Positions 29,606 to 40,439 of a stretch of DNA of 64,000 bases are shown in pieces. Position numbers and translations under genes: made by a program. The stretch is from Mermis nigrescens (taxonomy: Eukaryota; Nematoda; Enoplea; Mermithida; Mermithidae), in assembly GCA_036768485.1 (NCBI GenBank), contig JAVLUZ010000143.1, positions 7,197,531 through 7,261,530 of the forward strand. Reading direction: 5' to 3'. The notes beneath the pieces are model-generated. The model had not been told where the DNA came from. It saw only the letters and a program-made list of their open reading frames with translations, and did not search any database. The stretch's first letter is position 1, and each line of letters opens with the position of its first letter.

Positions 29606-29950
29606 GGTGATCGGACCGAGGCCTCGGCTCCTCGGCCTCGGCAAGCCTCGGCGTTTTTTGGGAGCTCCTCGGCCTCGGCGCCGAGGGCGAAGCTGAAAAG
29701 TGCCGAGGCGCCGAGGGTTAAAATCAAATTTGAATAAGTTTAATATATCCGTTAAAATATTAACTATTTAGAATGCATCTGCAGTACACAGGCTGTTTCT
29801 TACCTATTGGCTTTTCTTATGGTTTTCGGCGCATACCCAGTTACACCAAGTTACATAAAGCAAAGTGCCAATTGATATTCATATGATGACTAAGTTTTAT
29901 TTCTCACGCTCGCTACATGGATCGGAAAGTACAGTGCAGAGAAAAATAAT
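29606..29950 (+). mobile_element. Left end of a second 18260-type hAT (D-free at the site)
   Basis: Begins around CAGGTGATCGGACCGAGG and matches 18260-18577 closely, then runs through GGATCGGAAAGTACAGTG without interruption. It therefore shows the empty site for the D insertion in the 18260 copy. Confidence 0.8.
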
Positions 29951-30062
29951 CGTATTATTAAACACTTTATCTAACTAAAATAAATGTTTATATGTTTATT
30001 GTTGTTAGCCAGAATTCTGATTTTAATCTGATGAAGCAGATACTCCATCATCAAAATCTAGA

Positions 30063-30213
30063 TCATCTGGAATCAGAGTCAGCCTCATCCTTTTCGCCTT
30101 GTTGTGCTATCGCGTCATCGTCGTCGTCATCGTTTATCGGATTCTTTAAAGTCACACTATTATAGCCAACTGCTTTGAGATTATGCTTTCCAAGAAGGAG
30201 TTTTTGAACATTT
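30063..30213 (-). pseudogene. hAT transposase C-terminal remnant
   Basis: On the reverse strand the sequence reads NVQKLLLGKHNLKAVGYN followed by an Asp/Glu-rich tail and a stop. It parallels the C-terminus of the intact transposase at 30836 (NVQKLLFIKHNLKAVGFN plus acidic tail). An in-frame stop lies just upstream of TNVQ, and no further hAT motifs are joined to it. It is a broken last exon of a related but distinct hAT transposase. Confidence 0.75.
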
Positions 30214-30835
30214 GTCTGTCATTCATTCATAACAGCTTCTTCTATTCTTCCACCGTATTGTCATGAATTATTTTTGCTTTAGAGGTTTTGTGTGTCAGGA
30301 TCACTGATTAAGTATCCTACCGACCTTCCTGCATAAAGCGGATATTGTTCCTATTTTAACCTAACGAAGAGCACAGGCTCGTATACAGGGGGATTGGGGG
30401 AAGTGCCCTTTCGAAATAAAATGTGAGAATAATCGCGAAAGACTTTTCGCGCTTCGCGCTGAATTTCACAATGATAATTTGTACAGTCAGAAGCGTCTTT
30501 TCGCTACATGGATCAGAAAGTACAGTCGCTACTAGGGATCGACCGGAGGTCCATTTTTTTCCTCCGGGCCGGAGCCGGAGCTCCGGCCATCGTCACCTCC
30601 GGCTCCGGCCGGAGCCGGAGGCCGGAGGCCGGAGGCCGGAGCTGAACTTAGAATTTTCAGTGAACTAGAATTTTCACAAGCCGTAAATATAATTCATATG
30701 ATGTACAGACAGTATATAGATTTGTATAAATACCTTGCTCATGGATAAGTAAAAGATCTGTAGAAGTGAATTTTTATTATCTAGCCATGCATTTATATGT
30801 ACTAAAATATTGCAACCATATTAATTATTTTTCAA

Positions 30836-31102
30836 TTAATTGTCATCAGCGATTTCTTCATCTTCCATTTCCATATCAGACGAAGCACTGTCACTGTCCG
30901 ATTTGTAAGGCTCAACTGCTTCGCTCTTCAAACGATAGGTGTTGAATCCAACTGCCTTTAAATTATGTTTGATAAATAGCAGCTTTTGGACGTTGCCTGG
31001 CAATAACCGGGTCCTGTTACCATTAGCCAAATCTCTCGCGGTCTTGAATTCACGTTCGCTTGTCACTGAGCTGATTGGCGCGGATAGGTATTGCATAGCA
31101 AG
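30836..31102 (-). CDS. hAT transposase exon 8 (dimerisation domain)
   Basis: Acceptor cctttccag, then LAMQYLSAPISSVTSEREF, NVQKLLFIKHNLKAVGFN, an acidic tail and a TAA stop. 88 codons. Joins exon 7 in frame. Confidence 0.9.
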   Translation of the reverse strand, partial: LAMQYLSAPISSVTSEREFKTARDLANGNRTRLLPGNVQKLLFIKHNLKAVGFNTYRLKSEAVEPYKSDSDSASSDMEMEDEEIADDN

Positions 31103-34100
31103 CTGGAAAGGTCAAGGGTTGATTTGCTAATATAAAACGATGTCATTTTTATCCAGTTCAATAAATTATGTAAATAGTCATATTCTCTAAATTAGTATTA
31201 TTTGAAATAAGATTTATTGTTTGAAAAAAAGTAATTCTATCGATGATCTGGAATAAATTGGAAATTTTTGAAACAGAAGGCACTAATGGACTAAAAATCT
31301 TTGTTCTTCACTAAAACTATTTTTCTTTTTAACACTAAAGCAGTTTTAAAAGTTCTAGGAAAGTCAAGAAATATTCTTTGTAAATAATAATACTTGGCGC
31401 AAAGCAGTGGCAAAATTAAAAGATTGTCATTAGAAATTGCCAATTTGCCACCATCAAAAAATACGCATTATTCTCTATTGCACTCAAATCTTCTTCGACA
31501 AGAACCCACTCCCTCTAAATCCATGTCTGTTTATGATTTCTCACTTTCGCCATTTCGGGTCTCTTCTCCACTTGCGATTTCCAGTACGGAAGGGGCGATT
31601 CATCCACATCAATTCGTTTTTCTGCTAAGTAATCCGACACCATGGCTTTTGCAATTTCGTAGGCCGATCCCGATTGAGTCTTTGTCTTATTGCCATTTTC
31701 GGTACCACTATCTTCGGACGAACTATCGATTGCAGCATAACGACTTAATAGAGTTTATTTGAGTTCAGAAAGAATGCAACAACAATCAATAAGATGATAC
31801 AAAGTAAAGCTCTCATTTGCAAAATTAATGTGATTTTCTGACAGTGATCAATAGTCTTAGAATATATGAATGAAGCTTGGATTTAAATATGAGTGAAAAT
31901 GGAAAAATTTAAGATTTTTGCTAACCCCAGGATAATAAGTGTGCCTTCATCCATCCGTACGTACAAATCGCCATAGTCTTAAAAACTGTATGTAATTTGT
32001 GCCTTCTCCTCTACTCGTTCATTCAGAATATACTCATTGATTATTAAATACATTTTTTCCTCAAACACATGTCAATGGCAGTAGATTTTGATTGTGTTTT
32101 ATTTAGCTAGAATTTCTCAATGTGTTGTTGATTGATGTTCTATTATATTCAATAGTCTTATCATTAAAATTGCTTTTAGTTAGAATTCTTGCCCTTAAAA
32201 CAGAAATAGTCAATCAATATTTTGCGTATTTTATTCACAAAGTATTCCTTCCTACATACTTATTGCATGTTCCTAATTCTAACCTGGCTCCAGTGCCTTT
32301 TTTTCTAAGCAGCTGCGTTTTGAGCTTGGTAACAGTTCCACATCTTGCACAGATGTTATTTCATTGGCTACTAGAGTAACCAACCGTATTTCTGCTTTAT
32401 CCGCGATTTCTTGATTACGAAAAGGCCTGAAAATCACTTGAAAATTCATTTTTTTACAATTTAAAATTCTGAATAAGTACATACTACATTGTACAAAACT
32501 ACATTGGCGATTCAGAGATTAATATGTGTAATTAATTTTGAATTAATTTCAAAGTCGGCTTCTAATTGCATACCTGATTTTCACAAAACAATAATTTAGC
32601 CAGCGATGATTAATCATTATTGCTTGTCATTCAAATAAGTTAGTTACATGTTATTACATTCTTTCAGTTTCAATTCAATACTTTTTTTTAAATCTTGGAT
32701 CGAGCAAAGTGGCGACTGTATAAAACTCCTTATTTTCGATTGATTCAAAATGTGCACGCTTATCGTTTCCAAAGAAGTATTGTTCAATTTTCTGAATAAG
32801 CTCCTCCCTGAGCGTTCCAAGACCCGAGGCTTCAAACTCTCTTAGCTTTCGTAGCAATATCCTATAAAACTCTTTGAATAGCAAATAAAAACAATTTATT
32901 TTATGATTCATACTTCAGCTCCACCAGTTCCTCAGAAATGCACGTGTCCTCTTTTTCATAACTCGTTACTGCTTCCGCAAATATGTGCAATAACTTGACC
33001 AGCTAAAATTAATTAGAAAAATTATTTAACGAACAATGAATAAAAAGCACCACTGTATATCCTTTCTTAATAGTTTAAAAAGAGTGAAGATAAACAGTAA
33101 TAATAAATAAATAACGTGAAATAGTGCTATATACGTGGGCTGGGCAGCGAGAAAATTCTGGAGGTCACTCAAGATCAGTAAAATTGGTGAATGTTATTAA
33201 AAATGGATTTCAGGGTCTACAACAATCTGGAAAGTTTTAACTCGTGTGATTCAACAACCTCCCTCAAACCCCCACGCTCATGTGCGGAGCTATAGCATGC
33301 AAATCTATACATATTCTTATTTCTTTACTAACATTCTCGAGGAGTTCCCATTCGTGCCTCGCTAAATTTTTGTTGGTAAGCTTATCAATTTCGACGCAAG
33401 CCAGTTTTATGGCTTTCTTTTGCGACAGGAAGCGCTCGAGCATTTGATAGGTGCTGGACCATCGTGTGGGTTGATCGATAATCAGCCGATGCTCTGGAAG
33501 CTTTTCGGCCTTTTGCGCATTCTTTAGAGTTTGCTTGGCATTAGCACTATGCCGGATTGTTGATGCTATTTTACGAACCTGCGTTTCATCATTATAGTTG
33601 GATTTTTTTAATAAAAAATGAAAAAGAACCTCATTTTTACAAAAAACATGCTAAAACTGATTTTCTGTCAACATTATTTTGCTTTTTACTTTTAAAATCT
33701 GCTGATCAGACTAGAAAACATTTTATATAAAGAAAAATGATGCCTTAAAATTTTTTAACATTCTAAAACATTTCAAATGAGCCTATGAAATATTAATGAT
33801 AATTAATATATGCATGACAGTTAACGTAATAATAATATGTGTAATTCGAAGGAAATATTAATCCTAAAGTGATGTTTATTTGTTCCAGAGAAAGTACAAA
33901 TATTAAAGTGAGCTTGCAGCGGTACATACTATCCAGATTAGTAATTCATAGTTTTAGAAGATCGGAGTAGCTTATTTGGCTTGTTTTATTAATCTTTGTT
34001 ATCTTTATCATAGATAAGTAGTGAAACAATGAAATTTGAAAATTAGTGAATCTTTTATAAAAATTTCAGAATTACTCCATACTGAATTTGGAAAATTTTA

Positions 34101-35780
34101 ATTTTAATAATTTAAATAGAATTCTCCGTAAATAGACAACCACTCCCCATGCCTGAGGAACATGCTAATATTTTCTAATGATGCAGAACGAATGTATAAA
34201 CATGCTATTTTTATATACTTTTGCTATTAAGTCGAGTACAGCTCTCTGGCAGTCGAGGCTATTCCGCACAACTAAATGCAAAGCATGCAAAAAGCAACCT
34301 ACTGCATTTAGCCCCGCAAGCTTCACCCCATTAACTACATTCAGACCATTGTCTCGTACCACCAGGTGAACTTTTTTAATTTTAAATTCGTTTAAAATCT
34401 TTTTGATCGAAATTGCGAGATTCTCGGCTGAGTGTTTTTCAGGAAAAGGAATACATTCAAGAATAGCCACTTTTCGCTCCCATGTTTTCTTGTCAATATA
34501 ATGCACAGTAAGCGACATATAAGCATCCATCGCTGAAGACGTCCACATATCCGTCGTAAGCGAGCATACGTCCATCTGATTCGCAAGTAGCTCAATTAGT
34601 TTCAGTTTAATGCGAGAATAAATTTCGGGCATTAAGTTTCTTCGCAATTGGGCCTCGGTAGGGACGCGGAACTTCGGATTTAGGTTCTCCATCAAGACTC
34701 GGAAACGTTCATCTTCAACAGTAGTATAAGGTAGTCCTGCGCTAAAAATCCACTCGGCCAATTCGAATGACAGCTTCTGTTGCACCTGATTATTCGCTGC
34801 AAATTTCTGCCCAGTCTTAAAAAAGTCGTCTACTTTTGACTGCTTTGTTACCAAATTATTGTCCACATCGTCGGTTAAGTCGTTTAACTCGTGAATACTT
34901 CTTTTCTGAAAAAACAGAAATCAAGTAATTGCTATACAAACACTGATATTCATTCATTACGAGGGGGTGTGGTGATCTTCCTCCCAAAATATGCCTGCCA
35001 ACCCCCAATACTCCCAAAGTCAGGAAATATTTGACCCTCGATATTCAAAAAAATTGGAACTTTTTGATGTTTTTAGTCGTTTTTGGCGAAAAATTGGAGT
35101 CAGTCCACCCTTTACCCTGAAAAAGACCGTTTCCCCCTCAAAATTTCGAGCCATGTGTGTCGATACTTACGACGTTTGTGTGTGTGTGTGTATGTGTGGG
35201 TGTGTGTGTGTATGCGTGTCATTTTTAAATATGCTCTAAATAAAGCTTAATTTTTCAAATCTGGAAATTAAAATAAGTGCATCTACATACTTTTTTACTC
35301 GTTTTTTCTGGATTCTTGTAGAACATAAGCGCTAATCCAAAGTATGCTTTTGTTTCTAATTTTTTTATTCCTAAAAAATTCATTTTTTGGAATAATTATT
35401 TTTAAAAATTATATGCCTGCATTCTATAACTATCTTTCTCAATAGATAATCTGTTAAGTTCCTTTTGTTTATCACTGAATACATTAATTGATTTTTATTG
35501 TATTGTAATTATTAATTTTCATAATCTTATCGTTATTCCTTTTCTCATCATTTATATTTACCTCGTTATCTTTCTTCGTTTTTTCTTTCTCCTTCTGCAA
35601 ATGTTCTTGTGCTGCATCTAATTGAGTCGAGTGCTTGGCCTTCAAGTGATCCATCAAGTTGGACGTGCTGAATGATTTTGCAGCACCAGAGCCGCGGCTG
35701 TACGTGTTTCCGCAAATTGAGCACCTTGCCTTTGATGCATCATCATTCGAAATTTGAAAGAATTCCCAAACAATCGACAT
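30836..35780 (-). CDS. hAT transposase with BED zinc finger, eight exons (about 680 residues)
   Basis: Cuts and rejoins the hAT element DNA; RNase H-like fold. Exons read on the - strand: 35780-35562, 34905-34219, 33578-33333, 33002-32914, about 32871-32682, 32426-32284, 31743-31545 and 31102-30836. Exon 1 holds a BED finger (VWEFF, then CSICG, then MDHLKAKH). Exon 2 has TTDMWTSSAMDAYMSLTVHY and CFLHALHLVVRNSL. Exon 3 has DQPTRWSSTYQMLERFL, exon 5 TVATLLDPRFKKK, exon 7 DESPLPYWK. Exon 8 has LSAPISSVTSEREF and NVQKLLFIKHNL, the hAT dimerisation region; the usual SERxFS is SEREFK. Junctions 1-2, 2-3, 3-4, 5-6 and 7-8 agree in phase. I could not make 4-5 or 6-7 agree, so one or two indels or a misread splice site may have disabled it. 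A stop codon closes exon 8. Confidence 0.88.
31545..31743 (-). CDS. hAT transposase exon 7
   Basis: Ser/Glu/Gly-rich start, then IAKAMVSDYLAEKRIDVDES and PLPYWKSQVEKRPEMAK before a donor gtgaga. L-x-YWK...P-x-(L/M)A is the segment before the hAT dimerisation motif. Confidence 0.8.
32284..32426 (-). CDS. hAT transposase exon 6
   Basis: Acceptor gtgattttcag, donor GAGCCAG followed by gttaga. PFRNQEIADKAEIRLVTLVA continues directly from LDPRFKKK with phase agreement. The 3' side does not agree in phase with exon 7 as I read it. Confidence 0.75.
32682..32871 (-). CDS. hAT transposase exon 5
   Basis: Reads FYRILLRKLREF and FYTVATLLDPRFKKK, the last being the well-known LDPRFK motif. It ends phase 2 at a donor gtattg, which joins exon 6 correctly. 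The 5' boundary is uncertain by a few bases. Confidence 0.82.
32914..33002 (-). CDS. hAT transposase exon 4
   Basis: Acceptor aattttag, then LVKLLHIFAEAVTSYEKEDT and CISEELVEL, matching the family L-x-x-F-x-x-AT...S segment. The likely donor is CTGAA followed by gtatga. Joining to the next exon leaves the frame unresolved. Confidence 0.75.
33130..33290 (+). mobile_element. B/N-like MITE in intron 3 of the hAT transposase
   Basis: TACGTGGGCTGGGCAGCG, AAAATTCTGGAGGTC and the right end CCCCCACGCTCATGTGCG match the B/N type. Neighbouring tgctatat and agctatag agree at 6 of 8. It lies wholly between exons 3 and 4. Confidence 0.6.
33333..33578 (-). CDS. hAT transposase exon 3
   Basis: 82 residues; acceptor gaaacgcag, donor GAGAAT followed by gttagt. 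DQPTRWSSTYQMLERF is the conserved hAT D-x-x-TRW-x-STY-x-ML-x-R motif. Confidence 0.9.
34219..34905 (-). CDS. hAT transposase exon 2 (first catalytic block)
   Basis: 229 residues; acceptor ttttttcag, donor GCAAAA followed by gtatat, both phase 0. Contains the TTDMWTS block, where the first catalytic Asp of hAT transposases lies, VRDNGLNVV (second Asp region) and CFLHALHLVV (the conserved C-x2-H). Confidence 0.9.
34955..35160 (-). mobile_element. C-like MITE fragment in intron 1 of the hAT transposase
   Basis: Shares CCCAAAGTCAGGAAA, TTTTGGCGAAAAATTGG and the end CCCCTCAAAATTTCGAGCC with the C copy at 38466-39726. Ends are not clear. Confidence 0.55.
35173..35220 (+). repeat. GT microsatellite
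   Basis: About 46 bp of (GT)n interrupted by TATGTGTGGG and TATGC, in intron 1 of the hAT transposase. Confidence 0.9.
35562..35780 (-). CDS. hAT transposase exon 1 (BED finger)
   Basis: 73 residues from MSIVWEFFQI to KKDNE. The C-x2-C and H-x4-H ligands of a BED finger are present (CSICG about residues 20-24, HLKAKH about 45-50). The donor GAG is followed by gtaaat, phase 0. Lys/Glu-rich after the finger. Confidence 0.88.
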
Positions 35781-36831
35781 AGGTAATAAGTAAAAGTAAA
35801 TTCTAAAATGGAAAAGAAATTAGTTCTGTAATCTGTTGCTAGTCAAGCCACTTCCGAAAATTGATAAACGTGCGCAATGTAGATATATCAGTGAATCAGG
35901 TTGGTTTTCAACGCAAATTACATAACATATCAAATTTATCATTCATTCCATAATGTACCTATTTAATCGAGCTATGCGAAAATCAAGAAGACTAACATGC
36001 AATAACGTTCTACTAGTTCTCTCCTCACCTATTACACATGTTCTCAAATGACTGGTCTGGCAGCGGCGGTTGGGTAATCGAAAAAATCATTTAATTAGCA
36101 TATTTCTATTTTTAGCTCCAATCTCACCGCTTTCTCGCTTGCCCTTATTGTCTGTATGCACTTATACTCGAAAAGTACCCAAATAAACATAGCATAAAGA
36201 GCTTAGCAATGTGTCTGTATGTACTTATATCTGCAATCTGTAATAGCTCAAAAAGTAAGTGAGCAGACTACCTTGCACCAACTTTGTTATTCTGTCACTC
36301 GAGAGATCGAAAGAGATTTATATCCATTTGTGCGCTGAATTAATGCGGACTCAGCTCGCTTTGCAATCTGAAATATTCTCGTTCATCATTAAGCAAAATA
36401 TATGATATAATATTTCACCAATGGTGCATTCACAATGCCACATTAGTGTTCACATTCACAGCTTTACTTATTGAATCTGTGTTTGTACAAATTCACAAAA
36501 TAGGCAATCTGAGTGCTAAGCTTCAAAAGAAAAGAAGAGCGTTAAAGCATTGAAGGATTTGGTTCAAAAAACCTCCGGCCTCCGGCCCCTTTTTTGTACC
36601 TCCGGCCGCCGGAGGCCGGAGGACTAAAAAATGGCCGGAGGAGCCGGAGGCCGGAGCCGGAGCCGGAGCTCCGGTCGATCCCTACTCACTACTCATTAAG
36701 TGGTTGTATTTGTTGAGCGTGGTTTCAGGCTTAATCCTACTGTGTACTCGTTTCAAGTAAGCTTTGATTTAAAAATTATAGTACGCGCCTATCGTATTCT
36801 GAAGAACATTTGCTTGTGGTAGACTGTTCTC

Positions 36832-37098
36832 CATAGGTGGGCGGCACCAAAGTTCTGGGGGGGGTGCAAGATTTTTTCAAAGGTCAAAAAATGGCCTTTA
36901 AAATGGTGGTATGGCGAAAAACACCATTTTTCAACATTTCTCATCGAGCACTATCCATTGGTATCAAAAAATTGCGAAAAAAACAACAAAAGTTCATTAA
37001 TTGAATTCTAGGGGTATTTTGGTTTCTGGGAGGGGGTATTTTGGTTTCTGGGGGGTATTTTGGTTTCTGGGGATGCATACCCCCCACGGTCAGGTATG
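36832..37098 (+). mobile_element. B-family MITE with perfect TSD
   Basis: Flanked by ctgttctc on both sides (36824-36831, 37099-37106). It begins CATAGGTGGGCGGCACC and ends ACGGTCAGGTATG. It contains a local triplication of GGTATTTTGGTTTCTGG near 37010-37070. Confidence 0.92.
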
Positions 37099-37171
37099 CT
37101 GTTCTCTGATCTATTTTATGCTAAACGGTAAGAGTGCCGACCGACCTTCAAAATAGAAAAATAATCGATAC

Positions 37172-38037
37172 TAGAGATGTACCGTGGCCCGAGCCCCGGC
37201 GCTGGGGCCGGAGCCGGGGCCTAGCCGGTGCCTTAACAATACATTTAATCTATATCTATCAAGGTTTATCATGCATCCATATTACCCGTTTAGATGCAGC
37301 ATCTCAGTATCACTATTGTAGGCAATTACATAGTGCTTTAATGAATCAAAGACATTAAAATAAACAGGTGTACAAGACAAATAAACAAAAGAATGGAATA
37401 AATAATGAATGAATATAATATGTTTAGGCATCAAAAACAAGTATGCAAAAGTACAGTACGAATTTTTATGAAGATTTACGCTAATGCATTGGAAGGAAGA
37501 GACGAGCAAGACAGAACAATGCTAAAGGTTACACATGCATTGTATGAAAAATAAGTAGCCCAGAACTTTTTTGGCAGAAAAAGGTTTGAAGGCACACTGG
37601 TTTTAAAATAATTGAACTACAGGCGTAAAATACTCCTCTTTGTAAACGGAAAATTATAGAGGTGAAAACATGTTTGTACGGACCACAACTCATTGGCGTA
37701 TAGCGCGGAACGTGATTATTAATATTTGAAAAATATAAAACCTCTACATGAAACTGAATAATAGATAATTTGTGAACCACTCCAAAATGAATATATTGGC
37801 TTGCTATTTGTGGCGCGAAGCGACCAAAATTAACGAAAAATCACAAATGTAACGGCAAACGGCTGTTTATATGGTAAAAAACTTGTCTTACTCTAGTGTG
37901 TATTAACGTACAAGCTTTATTTTAGCGTAAATATTAAGTTGTATAATTCGACAAAGATCAATTTTATCTTATTTTTCGTTATTTTTTTCCTTTTTTCACA
38001 GGCTCCCGGGCCGCGGCCAGGCCCTGGTACACCTGTA
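37172..38037. mobile_element. Non-autonomous hAT-like element, 866 bp, GC-rich ends
   Basis: The left end TAGAGATGTACCGTGGCC is inversely related to the right end GGCCCTGGTACACCTGTA. The flanks atcgatac and atcgctat agree at 6 of 8. The interior is AT-rich without motifs and carries one GGCGCGAAGCG. Confidence 0.72.
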
Positions 38038-38662
38038 ATCGCTATTATAATTATGTGTCTTAAATACTGATATTTTAGGTACATAGGTACTTAAAAACGT
38101 GATTTTCCAGGATCATATTGTAGTTCCTGAAACTTGTCATAATAAATACACAGTGGAAGCAGTAGTGGCACATTAGCGGAAGTTTTAATTGATGCTTTGT
38201 TGATACGAAATTATTCGAAACGAGATTAGCGACTTTATTCCGGTTAGAAACTGCAAGTTAATATGTTCCACTGGTGTCGATCGGTTAGAGTATTTTATAA
38301 ATGAAATGCGACCTTTCGACATACGCAATGCACATCATTAAGCTTTTCTTGTTTTTTCCTTCTGAGTCTTTGCTGCTCTCTGATTTACGTATTTTTTCCT
38401 GCTCCATTTTTTGTTCTTGTTAGGTTCCGCGTTCTTGCTTGTTGATGTTTGTTTATACATACTCACATACATGTAAGAGGGAAGAAGGGGGATCCCCCCA
38501 CCAAAGTCGGACGTCCCCACATTACCCCAAAGCCAGAAAAAATTTGACCCCCCTCCCCGTTTTTTGGAAAAAGTCGAATTTTTTGACCGTTTTTACGCGT
38601 TTTCTGGCCATTTTTGGCCAAAAATTGTTGGTCATTCACCCCCTCCGAAAATTGGCCGGGAC

Positions 38663-39419
38663 CAGTGTTTTTTTTGTACAAGGTCCGTTTGTACATGTAC
38701 AAAGATGGTCCCCAAAAGTCTTTGTACATTTTGTGCATGCAAAATTTTGTGTACTATAATATAGTACAGTAGCGATTTTAGTGTGGTAAAACAGGGTTTT
38801 CGATCTTTGGTAGTGTATTTTAGCTAATATCTGGGTTTCTGACGCCAAAAATTACTAAAAATTATCTGAACACGGCGCGAAGCGCCGAAAAATATTGACA
38901 TTTTTCCATTCTAAATGCAAATTCTGCCATTTTAAAGATATATAGGACAAATAATTTATCAGCTCGGCGCGAAGCGCCGAAAATTTTGGGAATTTTACAC
39001 CTTTTTACACTTTTTGTCTTTCTAAAAATCTTTGTTTATTTTGTACACACAAAATTTTTGGGTACTATAATATGGTACAGCAGCGATTTTAGTGTCGTAA
39101 AAACAGAGTTCTTTGACTTTCCGTAGTGTTTTAGCTAATTTCTGGGTCTCTAAGGGCAAAAATCACTAAGAATCGTCTTAAAATGGCGCGAAGCGCCGAA
39201 AAATTTGACATTTTTACTTTTGAAATGCAATTTCTGGCATTATAAAGATATATAGAACACACAATTACTCATTTCGGCGCGAAGCGCCGAAATTTTTTCA
39301 AATTTTAGACCTTTTTTCAATTTTTGTCTCCCCAAAAATCTTTGTACATGTACAAAGACGGTCCCGAAAAGTCTTTGTACATCGGGAAAAATCTTTGCCG
39401 AATACAAAAAAAAACCTTG
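38663..39419 (-). mobile_element. A-family MITE, full length, inside C
   Basis: 757 bp, reverse orientation. It starts CAGTGTTTTTTTTGTACAAG. The flanks gccgggac (38655-38662) and gtcgggac (39420-39427) agree at 7 of 8. The same interior hairpins as other full A copies. Confidence 0.88.
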
Positions 39420-39427
39420 GTCGGGAC

Positions 39428-39689
39428 CATACGTGGGCAGCAAAAAAATTCTGGGGGGGTCCAAGATTTTTGAAGGTCAAAAAATGGCCTTAAAAATGGT
39501 GGTATGGCGATAAAAACACCATTTTTCGACGTTTCTCATCAAGCACTATCCATTGGCATCAAAAAATTGCGAAAAAAACGAAAAAAAATTTCAAAAATTG
39601 AATTCTGGGGGGGGGTCTTTTGATTTCTGGGGGGGGTCTTTTGGTTTCTGGGGGGTCCAGACCCCCCCCAGACCCCACGCCCATGTGTG
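39428..39689 (+). mobile_element. B-family MITE inserted at the TSD of the A element
   Basis: Flanked by gtcgggac on both sides (39420-39427, 39690-39697). The left flank is also the right duplication of the neighbouring A element. It begins CATACGTGGGCAGC and ends GCCCATGTGTG. Confidence 0.9.
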
Positions 39690-39726
39690 GTCGGGACCCT
39701 CCAAATTTCGAGCCGCTACGTATATG

Positions 39727-40172
39727 CATTCTTATATTACTTCATAAATTATGTTTGTTTTATGCTTATCCAGTCGGTATATAAGTGATTTAGTTAGTTG
39801 TCGTTTATTTCGTATTCATGCACACTCATCATACATGACTTTTTTAAAAAAATTTTATTTGAAGCTTATCCATAATAATGACCCAAATGCTTATTTATTA
39901 AAGGCAGCTGAGCACTTTCGTCAGGCCAACAATCACAGGGCTGATTTTCGATTTTTGTATTATTCCCAATCGAATAAATGTCGCTCGACGCACGATTCAT
40001 CGGTCAGCTACGCAGCTGGCTCGTTGATTATAAAGCAAAAATGATCTTACAAAAAGAGCGTGCTATTATGGATCGTATACAGTATACGCTTAGTCAATGG
40101 TCTTGCGTTTATTGCATCGTAATATGAATTTATAACGTATAATTTTATGCTTGACCTTTCTCCGCTAGATCA
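39727..40172. other. Unassigned open frame between MITEs
   Basis: A 97-codon frame on + (39751-40044) reads through without recognised motifs (for example FLKKFYLKLIHNNDP, LLKAAEHFRQANN). Flanked on both sides by MITEs. I cannot say whether it is an exon. Confidence 0.25.
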
Positions 40173-40180
40173 CTTACCTT

Positions 40181-40431
40181 TATAGGTGACGGCACCAAAA
40201 TTCTTGGGAGGGGGTGCAGATTTTTCAAAGGTCAAAAAATGGCCTGAAAAATAGTGGTACGGCAAAAAAATCATTTTTCAACGTTTCTCATCGAGCACTA
40301 TCCATTGGCATCTAACAATTGCGAAAAAACAATAAAAAATTTCAAAAATTGAATTCTGGGGGTATTTTGGTTTTGGAGGTATTTAGGTTTCTCGGGGGGT
40401 GCATACCCCAAACCCCCCACGCCCAGGTGTG
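40181..40431 (+). mobile_element. B-family MITE with perfect TSD
   Basis: Flanked by cttacctt (40173-40180, 40432-40439). It begins TATAGGTGACGGCACC and ends GCCCAGGTGTG. Confidence 0.92.
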
Positions 40432-40439
40432 CTTACCTT

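Larger units (their letters stand above)
30533..36684 (-). mobile_element. hAT transposon, 6.15 kb, near-complete (CCGGAG-rich ends)
   Basis: The left end TAGGGATCGACCGGAG is the exact inverse of the right end CTCCGGTCGATCCCTA. The flanks gtcgctac and ctcactac agree at 6 of 8. Subterminal GCCGGAG palindromes lie at 30550-30642 and 36572-36672. It encodes an eight-exon transposase on the - strand. It is inserted in a hAT-1-like sequence (CGCTACATGGATCAGAAAGT precedes it). A MITE has landed in one intron and a C-like fragment lies in another. Confidence 0.92.
38466..39726 (-). mobile_element. C-family MITE interrupted by an A and a B element
   Basis: The outer parts 38466-38654 and 39698-39726, joined through the octamer gccgggac, make a ~226-bp element. 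It corresponds in reverse to the intact C copy at 22270-22516 (AAATTTCGGG...GTCCCCGGCAAATTT). The flanks catactca and cattctta agree at 6 of 8. Confidence 0.8.

Noticed and set aside
31394..31762. 122-codon open frame on +
   Set aside because: It is antisense to exon 7 of the hAT transposase.
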